In this document: one piece after another, positions 23,175-30,791 of the stretch
How positions within the stretch are numbered: the first letter of the stretch is position 1
How the letters are laid out: every line of letters starts with the position of its first letter
Origin: Streptomyces sp. SM1
GTDB taxonomy: Bacteria > Actinomycetota > Actinomycetes > Streptomycetales > Streptomycetaceae
Direction of reading: 5' to 3'
DNA length: 34,603 bases
Assembly (NCBI RefSeq): GCF_002910825.1
Contig: NZ_NEUB01000858.1
Location: 1-34,603, forward strand
Notes under the pieces: generated by a model
What the model saw: only the letters and a program-made list of their open reading frames with translations
What the model was told of the DNA's origin: nothing
Databases searched by the model: none
Position numbers and translations under genes: made by a program

Positions 23175-24734
23175 ATGTCACGCCGATTACCCACCCTCCT
23201 GCGCCTGCTGGTGCCGGCGGTGCTCGCCGCAGGCGTCATCGTGCCGCTCTCAGCGGGCGCCGCCTCCGCCGCTGGGCCGATATGCCTGAGCGGCACCCTC
23301 CAGTTCGACTACCAGTCCGCCGAGGCCGGCCCCTCCAAGCCGACCCTGACCCGGGCCGCCCGCAATGCCTCGGTCGAGCTCTGGGGCCGGGAGAGACCGA
23401 CCGACACCGACCAGAAGCTGAACACCGGCACCCAGCTCACCGGTGGATCCGACGGCTCGTTCAACCTCTGCCACACCCCGGTCAACACCACCGCGATGGA
23501 CCGCCTGTACGTGCGCTTCGCCACCCGCAACAACCAGGTGTGGCGAGTGGCCAACTCCGGAGGCACGGTCTACACCTACAGCACTCCGACGCAGTCGAAC
23601 ATATCGGCGAGCGTCAACCTGGGCACCGTCAAGCCGACCACGTCGGCCCGCGCCTGGCACGCCTTCGACACCGTCAACCTGCTCTGGTCACGCCGGGCCA
23701 ACTCGACCACCCCGTGCTGGACGACCGCCGAGACGAACGCCGCGAACTGCACCACGCTGACGCTGCGCTGGCAGGCAGGATCCTCCGACGGCCCGTGGTA
23801 CGACCTGTCCAACACCGTGCACCTGGCCGATGCCGACCCCGACTCCGAGCACACCGTGCTGCACGAGTCGGGCCACTTCTTCCAGCACCGGTTGTACAAC
23901 GGCACGTTCCCGAACGTCACCAACTGCTCTCCGCACTACATCGAGAAGGCGTCGTCCGCCACCTGCGCCTGGACCGAGGGCTTCGCCGACGCGGTGGCCG
24001 CCTACCTGCTGGGCGACGAGCGCTACGTGTGGCCGGACGGCTCGTCCTATCCGTTCACCGCGGCCGCGGGTTGGCAGACCGGCGACCACGTGCAGGGCAA
24101 TGTCGGCGCCTCGCTGCTCCAGTTGTGGAACCAGGTGGACGGCAGCTGGGACCGCTCCATCACCACCCTGGCCTCGCACACGCCCGCGACCTTCGCCGAC
24201 TGGTTCAAGAACGTCCGTCCGACGGCCGTGCCGCCGCTGTCCACCACCGGCGCCGCGCTGACCGCGCTGGACACGCACGCCATCAACTACGGCCCCACGG
24301 TGGTGGGTGACAACGCCTACCACGCGCTCAGCAACGGCGGCGGCGTCGCCCTGCAGCGCGGCGGGACCTGCAGCGGCAGCATCCCCTCGGTGGCAGAGTT
24401 CGACGCCCTGGACACCTCACGGGCCTCGCAGCGCTGGAAGTTCACCGCCAACAACGACGGCACCGCACGGATCTACGACAGCTGCCTGATCCCGCTCTAC
24501 CTGACCGCGCCGACCACCGCCGGCGGCCAGGTCTCCCTGCAGCCCGTCTATCTCGGCACCGCCAACCAGCGCTGGCAGGTGACCCAGAACGCCGTCGGCA
24601 CCTACACCCTGACCAACCCGGCCACCGGCTTCGTCCTGGACGGCAACGCCACCGCAGGCCAGGCCGTCACCGCCAACACCGCCTCCGCCGGCACACCCAG
24701 CCAGAACTGGGCATCGGTGTTCTCCATCTCCTGA
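23175..24734 (+). CDS. Secreted zinc metalloprotease-like protein with C-terminal ricin-type lectin domain
   Basis: The protein has 519 residues from ATG 23175, with ggaagga 7 nt upstream. The signal peptide is MSRRLPTLLRLLVPAVLAAG plus VIVPLSAGAASA, with cleavage after ~33. A beta-rich domain (~35-150) is followed by a zincin domain with TVLHESGHFFQHRL (HESGH, HExxH, ~232) and a likely third-ligand region CAWTEGFADAVAAYLLGD (~265). Residues ~395-519 form one beta-trefoil with repeated Q-x-W (QRWKF, QRWQV, QNWAS). It is predicted to be exported and to bind and cut an extracellular target, perhaps glycosylated. It ends before a perfect terminator at 24783. Intact. Confidence 0.88.
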   Translation: MSRRLPTLLRLLVPAVLAAGVIVPLSAGAASAAGPICLSGTLQFDYQSAEAGPSKPTLTRAARNASVELWGRERPTDTDQKLNTGTQLTGGSDGSFNLCHTPVNTTAMDRLYVRFATRNNQVWRVANSGGTVYTYSTPTQSNISASVNLGTVKPTTSARAWHAFDTVNLLWSRRANSTTPCWTTAETNAANCTTLTLRWQAGSSDGPWYDLSNTVHLADADPDSEHTVLHESGHFFQHRLYNGTFPNVTNCSPHYIEKASSATCAWTEGFADAVAAYLLGDERYVWPDGSSYPFTAAAGWQTGDHVQGNVGASLLQLWNQVDGSWDRSITTLASHTPATFADWFKNVRPTAVPPLSTTGAALTALDTHAINYGPTVVGDNAYHALSNGGGVALQRGGTCSGSIPSVAEFDALDTSRASQRWKFTANNDGTARIYDSCLIPLYLTAPTTAGGQVSLQPVYLGTANQRWQVTQNAVGTYTLTNPATGFVLDGNATAGQAVTANTASAGTPSQNWASVFSIS

Positions 24735-24782
24735 GAACGCACCCCGCCGGCCGGTCTGACGACTGCTCGACACCGTCCCCTC

Positions 24783-24812
24783 CGGGTCTGCCCGGGTCAC
24801 CGGGCAGACCCG
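24783..24812 (+). terminator. Terminator after the metalloprotease gene
   Basis: A perfect 12-bp stem (CGGGTCTGCCCG with its complement at 24801-24812) encloses the loop GGTCAC, 49 nt past the stop at 24734. From the other side it could also end transcripts of the minus-strand PRC-barrel operon. Confidence 0.8.
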
Positions 24813-25005
24813 TTCCAGACCGCTCTCAGCGACGACGGCCCGGAACGCTTGGTCAGCAGGCGGGTAGAGCGGGATGCCTGGCCGATGCCCTTCGGCAGGA
24901 GCATCTGGATGGGCAGCCCGCCCCGGCGCAGGCGTTCTCGGGGCCGGTGGACCCCGTGCGGGCCGGGCACGGTTCGCTTCTGTCCCGGCCCCTCGCATAG
25001 TTGCC

Positions 25006-25437
25006 TCAGGCTTCTTGGACGACCACGGCGTAGGAGCCGATGCCGAGCAGTCCCTGACCCGGAAGGGTGCCCGATGAGGTGAGCAGGCCCAGGACTTTGC
25101 CGGATTCGGGGTCGAAGTCGATGTCCTGGAGGAGGCCGATCTCGGTGCCGCGCTCTGACAGGATGCGTCGGCCCGGGAGGCTGCGGCATGCGGCGGCCCG
25201 CTCGGCGATGTCCTCGGTGGTGCCTTCCCGGGCGTTGGCGCGGGCCATGATCGCGTCAGGGCCGATGGCGTGTACGTCTTGCCAGGTCAGCAGGGTGCCG
25301 CCGCCGTTGGTCTTCTTCAGGCGCAGGGCGGCGATGTGGGGCGGGCGGGCTGTGATGACCAGGCCCTCGACCTTGCCGATGCTCTGGGCCGCATCGGTGT
25401 CCATCACCGGGCGGTCCATGATCTCGGAGAGCAGCAT
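25006..25437 (-). CDS. PRC-barrel domain protein (third in operon)
   Basis: The protein has 143 residues from ATG 25437 (a GTG one codon earlier is possible). It starts MLLSEIMDRPVMDTDAAQSI. The first PRC-barrel is at ~1-65 (GKVEGLVITARPPHIAALRL) and a second shorter one at ~85-140 (LSERGTEIGLLQDIDFDPES, GKVLGLLTS). PRC-barrels are small beta domains used in RNA processing, photosynthetic reaction centres and many unassigned proteins. The start overlaps the upstream stop as TGATG, so translation is coupled. Function unknown; the pairing with another PRC protein suggests a hetero-complex. Confidence 0.85.
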   Translation of the reverse strand: MLLSEIMDRPVMDTDAAQSIGKVEGLVITARPPHIAALRLKKTNGGGTLLTWQDVHAIGPDAIMARANAREGTTEDIAERAAACRSLPGRRILSERGTEIGLLQDIDFDPESGKVLGLLTSSGTLPGQGLLGIGSYAVVVQEA

Positions 25438-26012
25438 CACGCCTCTTTTCCGCTCATGCGGTTGCGGAACTCCGGGATGGCCTTTTCCAGGGCGGAGAGG
25501 TCGTCGGCCATGAATTCGGCCGCTGCGGCCGGGACGACGAGCGCTTCGCCGGAGACGGCGATGGTCCTGGCCAGGGGGATGAACACGGTCCGCCCGTGGT
25601 GGCCGGGGGTCTTGGCGGGGGTGATCTCGTACCCCGCGACCAGTGCCTGGGCGGCTGTCACCTCGATCACGACGTCGGTGATGTGGCCGAGGTCTGTGCC
25701 GGTGTCCGTCAGGACCCTTGCTCCCAGGACGTTGCCGTGGGCGGCCTCGGCGGAGTCGGCCACCTCGTCGCGGGACTTCAGCGCCGTCTCGTCGTGGATC
25801 ATCACGGCATGGGGGCCGAGGCCCGTCACGGCCTCCCAGGGCAGCGCCTGGCGCAGGGGGCCGGAGAACAGGCCACGGCCGCTGAGGGTGAAGCCCGAGA
25901 CCCGGCCCGCGTGGCCGTCGAAGACGACGTCTTTCACCTGGGCCACGGCTTCACCGCCGAGCGTCACCACAGGACGCTTGGTGATGTCCGAGGCCAGTAT
26001 CAGCGCGTTCAT
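25437..26012 (-). CDS. PRC-barrel domain protein (second in operon)
   Basis: The protein has 191 residues from ATG 26012, with gggaagg upstream. MNALILASDITKRPVVTLGG begins a PRC-barrel (~5-75; AVAQVKDVVFDGHAGRVSGF). A second one lies at ~90-160 (LGARVLTDTGTDLGHITDVV, TAAQALVAGYEI). The C-terminal helix is ADDLSALEKAIPEFRNRMSG. It is similar in layout to the next gene and likely a divergent paralogue. The start overlaps the stop of the small membrane protein as ATGA, and its own stop overlaps the next start. Function unknown. Confidence 0.87.
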   Translation of the reverse strand: MNALILASDITKRPVVTLGGEAVAQVKDVVFDGHAGRVSGFTLSGRGLFSGPLRQALPWEAVTGLGPHAVMIHDETALKSRDEVADSAEAAHGNVLGARVLTDTGTDLGHITDVVIEVTAAQALVAGYEITPAKTPGHHGRTVFIPLARTIAVSGEALVVPAAAAEFMADDLSALEKAIPEFRNRMSGKEA

Positions 26013-26155
26013 GCGGCTTTTCCCTTCCCTTTCGGGCGGGTGCGCCGCACGACGATCGCGCCGCCGCGGCGTCGTCTGGTCTGGATGCCCGCGAGGATCC
26101 CGGTGCCGGCCACGAGCAGCATCACGACGACGACGAGCCAGACCCACCAGTCCAC
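26009..26155 (-). CDS. Short single-helix membrane protein (first in PRC operon)
   Basis: The protein has 48 residues from GTG 26155, with ggagg 8 nt upstream; a GTG four codons earlier is an alternative. The helix is MDWWVWLVVVVMLLVAGTGI plus LAGI, followed by a very basic cytoplasmic tail (QTRRRRGGAIVVRRTRPKGK). The stop overlaps the next ATG by ATGA. The tight coupling of three genes implies that this peptide anchors or assists the PRC-barrel proteins at the membrane. Actinobacteria have many such short helix-plus-Arg proteins. Function unknown. Confidence 0.7.
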   Translation of the reverse strand: MDWWVWLVVVVMLLVAGTGILAGIQTRRRRGGAIVVRRTRPKGKGKAA

Positions 26156-26419
26156 TGCGGGCACCTCCGCCTCGGGGTGGGGACGTGCCGCCACGTTCCC
26201 TGAAGCAGGATCTCTCCGGGACAGACGCCTGTCCAGAGAGCCCCGGCACCCTGCTTTGACCGGATCTCGCGCGTGTCCCCTCGGTGCCGCCGGACGGCCG
26301 GGCCCCGAGGGACGTGACCGGGCGCCGGCGCAAGAGGCGTGCGGCACGACGTGGCCGGCCTCATGAGGTCTTCGTGCCGGTCGGTGCCGGTTGCTTTCGA
26401 TCAGGCCGGGTCGCCGGTG

Positions 26420-27709
26420 TCAGTGCTGTGAGGTGCGCCGGTCCGGTCGCTGTGACGGTCCGGTGCCGCGCCCGTGTCCGTCGGGCGGCGAGTGCTTGGC
26501 CGGGACCGGGGCGGGCAGGTCGTCAGGCCCTGCTGGGAGAGCGGTCTGCGGGAGGATCGGCGGTGCGCTGAGGACGGGGTCGCGCGGGGGGTCTTCGACG
26601 GCGTGGTTGACGGTGTCGGACCAGCGTTCGTGCGGTGGGGGGCTGTTGCGGCGCAGCAGGGCTGTCAGCGGGGTCCGGCCCCACAGGAGGGTGGCGGTGA
26701 GGGCTGCGGCGTAGGGGACGAGTGGACCGGCGGGGGCGGGGAGGAGGGCGTCGCGGGTGTACTGGGCGGCCGAGAGCCAGATCAGGGCGAGCGGAGCGTA
26801 CGCGACCCAGGTGCGCACGGTGATGCGGACGAACCCGGCGCGGCTGCCGTCTGGGCGGACGATGCGCAGCCGTAGGGCCCGTTTGCCGGGGCTGGAAGCG
26901 GTGAAGGCGGGCACCAGCCAGAACCAGAGCAGGCCGAGGGCGCTGCCGAGGACGAAGGCGTAGCGGCGGCCGGTGGGTACGCCGGCGGCCACCGCCAGGA
27001 GGCCGGTGATCAGGGTCCATGTGACCAGCCACCCGGCCAGATCGGTGACAAGGGCCAGCAGGCGGCGGGTGAAGGTGACGCGCCCGCCGTAGCGGGCGCG
27101 CTCGTGGTCCGGGTCGTTGGCGGGGAGCAGCCGGGTGAGGGGCCCGGCGGCGAGCCAGCCCAGGACCGCGCCGGTGGTGTTGAGGATGAGATCGTCCACG
27201 TTGAACTGCCGGTAGGGGCAGGCGTAGACGAACCACAGGCCGGTGTACTGGGTCGTTTCGAAGAACAGGGAGGTGGCGAAGGCCAGGGCGGTCGCGGGCA
27301 GCAGCCTCAGGCGCAGGTAGTAGCGCAGGTAGACACCGAGGGGCAGGAGCAGCACCGCGTTGAGCACGGTGGTCCAGGTCACGGCCAGGCCGGCCAGGGT
27401 GCTCACCGACCAGTCACCGCCGGACGCTGAAGCGATGCGGGTGTAGAAGTCGAAGGGTTCGAGCTGCGAGCTCTGCGCGTAGCGGGTGGTGGTGCAGAAG
27501 GCGCTGGTGCGCGCGGGCAGCGGCATCACGGTCTGCAGCAGAGCCGCGAGCAGGTAGAAGACGAAGCTGTAGAGGACGACAACCGGCCAGCCGCCGGCCC
27601 GGCCGCGCCGGCGATAGCCGTGGACAGCGGCGGGCACCATGATCAGTGCGGTGATGAGGGGGAATAGGGTCACCGCTGCCTGGATGGGCAGCAGATAGGT
27701 ACGGAACAC
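26420..27709 (-). CDS. VanZ-RDD fusion membrane protein
   Basis: The protein has 429 residues from GTG 27709 (MFRTYLLPIQAAVTLFPLIT); the open frame extends further upstream without coding character. The N-terminal VanZ-like domain (~5-215) has five to six helices and the family motif FNVDDLILNTTGAVLGWLA. A C-terminal RDD domain (~220-365) carries TRRLLALVTDLAGWLVTWTL and SSPGKRALRLRIVRPDGSRA. The last ~60 residues are Pro-rich and disordered. VanZ proteins confer low-level teicoplanin resistance or act in envelope biology; RDD proteins are thought to transport small molecules or ions. It is 217 bp downstream of the SGNH gene on the same strand. Confidence 0.85.
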   Translation of the reverse strand: MFRTYLLPIQAAVTLFPLITALIMVPAAVHGYRRRGRAGGWPVVVLYSFVFYLLAALLQTVMPLPARTSAFCTTTRYAQSSQLEPFDFYTRIASASGGDWSVSTLAGLAVTWTTVLNAVLLLPLGVYLRYYLRLRLLPATALAFATSLFFETTQYTGLWFVYACPYRQFNVDDLILNTTGAVLGWLAAGPLTRLLPANDPDHERARYGGRVTFTRRLLALVTDLAGWLVTWTLITGLLAVAAGVPTGRRYAFVLGSALGLLWFWLVPAFTASSPGKRALRLRIVRPDGSRAGFVRITVRTWVAYAPLALIWLSAAQYTRDALLPAPAGPLVPYAAALTATLLWGRTPLTALLRRNSPPPHERWSDTVNHAVEDPPRDPVLSAPPILPQTALPAGPDDLPAPVPAKHSPPDGHGRGTGPSQRPDRRTSQH

Positions 27710-27926
27710 GGCAGGCGCCCTCTGTCTGCGGCATGCGCCGCCCCCGGGCCGCGGGACCGGGCGGGCCGCGCGGCATCCCCATGAGTGGTCGCTCGGATCT
27801 TCCCGATCCCGACCAGAATAGGCAATGGCCGTCGGTTCCTGGGCGGGAGAGCGCAGATCCCGCTCGGGTTGCGCCGCGCGCTGGTGGCCTGGCGGGCAGC
27901 GGTGGTACTGGTGTGTGCGGTGGCGG

Positions 27927-28927
27927 CTACGGTGTGGGCTGCGCTGTGGGCGTGGGTGTGCCGGTGCGGGAGAGTGCCTGCTGGTCGGCGAGGGCGATGG
28001 CGAGTTCGCCGGCGGCGTTGGGGTGCAGGGGCGCGTTCGCGTCCGGTCCCTGGACGAACGGCTGGTCGCTGCAGAGGCGGTGGCCGTCGAAGTGCTGGGG
28101 GACGGCGGTGAAGTTGAAGGTCTGCGCACCCTGCCGCAGTACGGAGTTGAGTTCCTCCAGGCGGGACTTGAGGACCTTGGCCTTGGCGGCGGTGATGTTC
28201 TGCTCCTTGAGGCAGTCGACGTTCTCGCCGAAGGGGTTGTAGTACCCGTTGATCAGGATTCGGGGGTTCTGGGGCAGCGCGGCCAGGTTGTCGAGCAGGT
28301 CGTAGTAGGCGTTGGTGAAGGCGGCGATCTGCTGCTGGAAGTAGGCGGTGGACGCCCGGTCGTCGCAGGCGTCGGCGGCGGCGCAGAGCGCGGTCAGCGT
28401 GGACCAGCGGATGTCGTTCGCGCCGACGCTGACGATGATCACCGAGGCTTTGGTGGCCCCCATCGCGGCCGAGAGCTGGGGCGGCACCCGGGTGGTGCCG
28501 CGTTGCTGGGAGCCGAGCAGGCCCTCGCGGATGGTGGCGCCGCTGCAGGCCAGGTTGAGGGTGTTCCAGTTGTTGGCGGCGGCGAGATACACCGCGTAGG
28601 CGTCCTTGCTGCGCCCGCATGCCTTGTCGGCGGCGGTGGGGTCGTCCAGGGGCGCGTTGCCGATCGCGGCGGCGGTGGAGTCTCCGAGGACCACAGCCTG
28701 CACTCCCGGCCGGGCGGGCGCGCCGACTGCCTGCACGGGGGTGGGCGTGCTCGGTCCCACCAGGTCCTCGATGCCGCCGACCTGCCGCAGTACCTGGGGG
28801 TGCCGGAGGCCAGGAGATAGACGCCGAGGGCGTTGACGGCGCACACGCCCGCGACAGCGACGGCGAGCGTCCACAGCGTCGTCGTCCGGCTGAAGCGACG
28901 GATGCCCGCCACCGTGACAGCGATCAT
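27927..28927 (-). pseudogene. SGNH/GDSL hydrolase, frameshift between anchor and catalytic domain
   Basis: The N-terminal part from ATG 28927 (MIAVTVAGIRRFSRTTTLWT) forms a membrane anchor (LAVAVAGVCAVNALGVYLLA). Near 28810 the frame is lost by one base. The next frame continues HPQVLRQVGGIEDLVGPSTP and then the hydrolase: block I VVLGDSTAAAIGN (Ser nucleophile in GDS), the SGATIREG region, block III SVGANDIRW, and a late region with HFDGHRLCSD and LHPNAAGELAIAL (catalytic His). All SGNH residues are present, so enzyme function was lost only by the shift; a sequencing error is possible. Expected substrates are esters in the envelope or outside the cell. Confidence 0.8.
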
Positions 28928-29406
28928 CGCAGCGAATCCCGCGGCGATCAGGGTCTCCAGGAGGAAACAACCGCTGACTCCGCGCCGGGGTCAGGGATCA
29001 GACACGCTCGGGTGTCGGGCGGCGAGACGTCACGGCTGCGGCGGAGTGAGTACGCACCGGTTTCCGGCGTTGACGTAACGAGACCCACATGATCAAGACG
29101 TCCGAGCCGTTGAGCACCCGAACACATCCACACGCCCCCCGATCCTCACCGTCACGCCACCACGACCACCGCCCAGCCCCCTCCGGCCAAGACACCGACC
29201 CTTTGGTCGCCTGACCGATGCCCTGGATCGCTTGCCCGACCCACACTGCGTCCACGGCCACCACCGGAGCCCCCTTCGTGGAGCTCTGCCGGCACCACGC
29301 ACCACGGCCATACCGGCCGGGGCCTCGCCCTGGCCGGCATCGTCCGCTTCACCGCCGGACACGACCCGGCCCGCAATACTCAAGCTCAGCCCAGAGCGGA
29401 CCGGCC
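28928..29406. other. 479-bp right end of the island, no supportable gene
   Basis: The reading frames are open but Arg/Pro/Gly-rich and lack homology I can name. I looked for an integrase, excisionase or HTH gene next to the right attachment-type repeat and found none. The GC content starts to fall towards 29400. Confidence 0.5.
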
Positions 29407-29650
29407 AGAAGACACCTCGTACATGTACTTCCGAGTGCATTCGCATCCGAGATGTCTGCTACAGAGCGACACCGGACCGCATGTGACACCCGGAATGCCC
29501 GAAATTGTGACAGCGACGACAGACAGAAACGACGATACCCGTAGCGCAGATTCGACCCGGATTCGACCCCGAGAGTTTGTTCAGACGGTAAACATGGCCT
29601 CTGACCTGCGGAAATACGGGGCGGCAGACGAGTCGGGCTGTACGCCGGGT
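29407..29650. repeat. Right copy of the rnpB-end / attachment-type repeat
   Basis: Colinear with 1310-1553. The last 30 bp (29621-29650) are identical to 1524-1553 and cover the 3' end of the intact rnpB. The preceding 214 bp are ~75% alike, with the gattcgaccc pair at 29549-29569, tgacctgcg at 29602-29610 and the gtacatgtac palindrome near the left end. This is the junction between island and chromosome. Confidence 0.75.
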
Positions 29651-30028
29651 TCTGTTCCCGGGGTTCCTCGCGGAGCCCCGGGCGACGGCCATCCATCTAG
29701 GGCCGGTGTTGCCACCGGCCTCGTGCGGTCTACCCGCGGACTCGGGCGGGCAGCCCTCGGTCGTCCGCGCAGAGCGCTTTTCACGGCGCTCCTCTTGACC
29801 TTGCTCCGGGTGGGGTTTACCTAGCCGCCTGAGTCGCCTCAGGCGCTGGTGGTCTCTTACACCACCGTTTCACCCTTACCGGGGACCGAGGTCTCCGGCG
29901 GTCTGTTTTCTGTGGCACTGTCCCGCGGGTCACCCCGGGTGGCCGTTAGCCATCACCCTGCCCTGTGGAGCCCGGACGTTCCTCGGGAAGTCCCGTGAGG
30001 GACTCCACGCGGCCGCCCGCCCGGCTCG
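29625..30028 (-). ncRNA. rnpB: RNase P RNA (class A, M1 RNA type)
   Basis: On the minus strand a 404-nt RNA starts CGAGCCGGGCGGGCGGCCGC and ends near CCCGACTCGTCTG. The conserved core is plain: GAGGAACGTCCGGGCTCC, then GGTGATGGCTAACGGCC, ACAGAAA, GGTAAGGGTGAAACGGTGG, AGGTAAACCCC, and TAGATGGATGGCCGTCGCC. The 5' and 3' ends pair as in the P1/P2 helices. It is the catalytic subunit that trims the 5' leader of tRNA precursors and is essential and single-copy. The ends are given within a few bases. The 3' 26 nt are duplicated at 1528-1553, which marks it as an integration target. Confidence 0.96.
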
Positions 30029-30106
30029 TCTGCCGTGTGGACCATGGTACCGGGCGGGAGGGCGGCTGCGACGCGGTGGCCGTCACCGGAGCCGCCGCGG
30101 TGGGGA

Positions 30107-30676
30107 TCAGAGGAAGCCGGCGGTGTCCAGGTCGAAGGCGAAGGGGGCGGGGAGCGGCAGCGATCTGCCCAGGGGGCGAGTGCACCGCTCGCGGTACCCG
30201 TCTCTGTCGGCGTCGCTGAACAGCGTGATCGAGGAGGCTTCGCGGTCGACGAGGAGGTGGAAGGGGATGCCGCCGCGGGCGTAGCAGCGCGGTCTCGTCC
30301 GCCGGTCGGTCTCGGGAGCGGCACCGGTCACGTCCGTCACCATCGCGATGCCCGCACACGGCATCCACGGGCCGGCTCCCCGGAAGGGACGCAGTGCGGC
30401 GGGAGCGAGGGTGCCGTCGGGGATCATGTGGTCCCGGGGGCAGGATTCCGCAGCCGCCAGGGCCAGGCCCTTGTTCCCGGAGCAGGCCATGTCGGTCCGG
30501 GAGCGGGTGTACATCTGGCGCGCGATCTCGCTGAGGCAGTGCTCGTGCGACCCGTCGGGCGGAGGGGTGAGGACGAGTTCGCCCTCGATCAGTTCCGCCC
30601 GGAAGCCGTACGGGGTGTCCAGGGTGACGAACCAGTCCAGGAGGAGCTGCTCCGAGAGCGGGTCATAGGTGATCAC
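30107..30676 (-). CDS. Uma2-family (DUF820) putative endonuclease
   Basis: The protein has 189 residues from GTG 30676 (MITYDPLSEQLLLDWFVTLD); the longer frame to 30832 would run into the MerR gene. The domain fills the protein: FRAELIEGELVLTPPPDGSH with the family Glu-Leu-Ile-Glu-Gly, then SEIARQMYTRSRT, a PD-type acidic residue in DHMIPDGTLAP, and a late YARGGIPFHLLVDREASSIT (Tyr...Gly-Ile...Asp). Uma2 proteins have a PD-(D/E)XK-like restriction-endonuclease fold and are abundant in Streptomyces and cyanobacteria; their targets are unknown. It is divergent from merR, with a 115-bp shared region. The product ends LPAPFAFDLDTAGFL. Confidence 0.87.
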   Translation of the reverse strand: MITYDPLSEQLLLDWFVTLDTPYGFRAELIEGELVLTPPPDGSHEHCLSEIARQMYTRSRTDMACSGNKGLALAAAESCPRDHMIPDGTLAPAALRPFRGAGPWMPCAGIAMVTDVTGAAPETDRRTRPRCYARGGIPFHLLVDREASSITLFSDADRDGYRERCTRPLGRSLPLPAPFAFDLDTAGFL

Positions 30677-30754
30677 CGTGCCAGGCTGGCGCACGGGCCG
30701 CCCGTGCCGGGGGCGGACCGGGGCCGTTCGCCCGATCGGGTCCTTTCGGGTCGC

Positions 30755-30775
30755 TTGACCCTGCCGCAGCGTCAA
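30755..30775 (+). promoter_or_regulatory. MerR-type operator/promoter
   Basis: TTGAC-CCTGCCGCAGC-GTCAA, a dyad with 5-bp arms. TTGACC (30755-30760) doubles as the -35. With a 19-bp spacer the -10 would be near 30780-30785 (TCTACT), close to the ATG at 30792, as is typical of MerR promoters in actinobacteria. Autoregulation is likely. Confidence 0.65.
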
Positions 30776-30791
30776 CGTTTCTACTGGTGGC

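Noticed and set aside
21842..24310. 822-residue plus-strand open frame
   Set aside because: It lies out of frame over the MHYT and metalloprotease genes, both of which have better starts, motifs and codon use.
24813..25005. Coding-like minus-strand stretch (LLPKGIGQASRSTRLLTKRS)
   Set aside because: Short, without start or recognisable family, between a terminator and the PRC operon end; not enough to call a gene.
29097..29406. Candidate excisionase or integrase remnant at the right island end
   Set aside because: Frames are open but show no HTH, zinc finger or recombinase motif on either strand.
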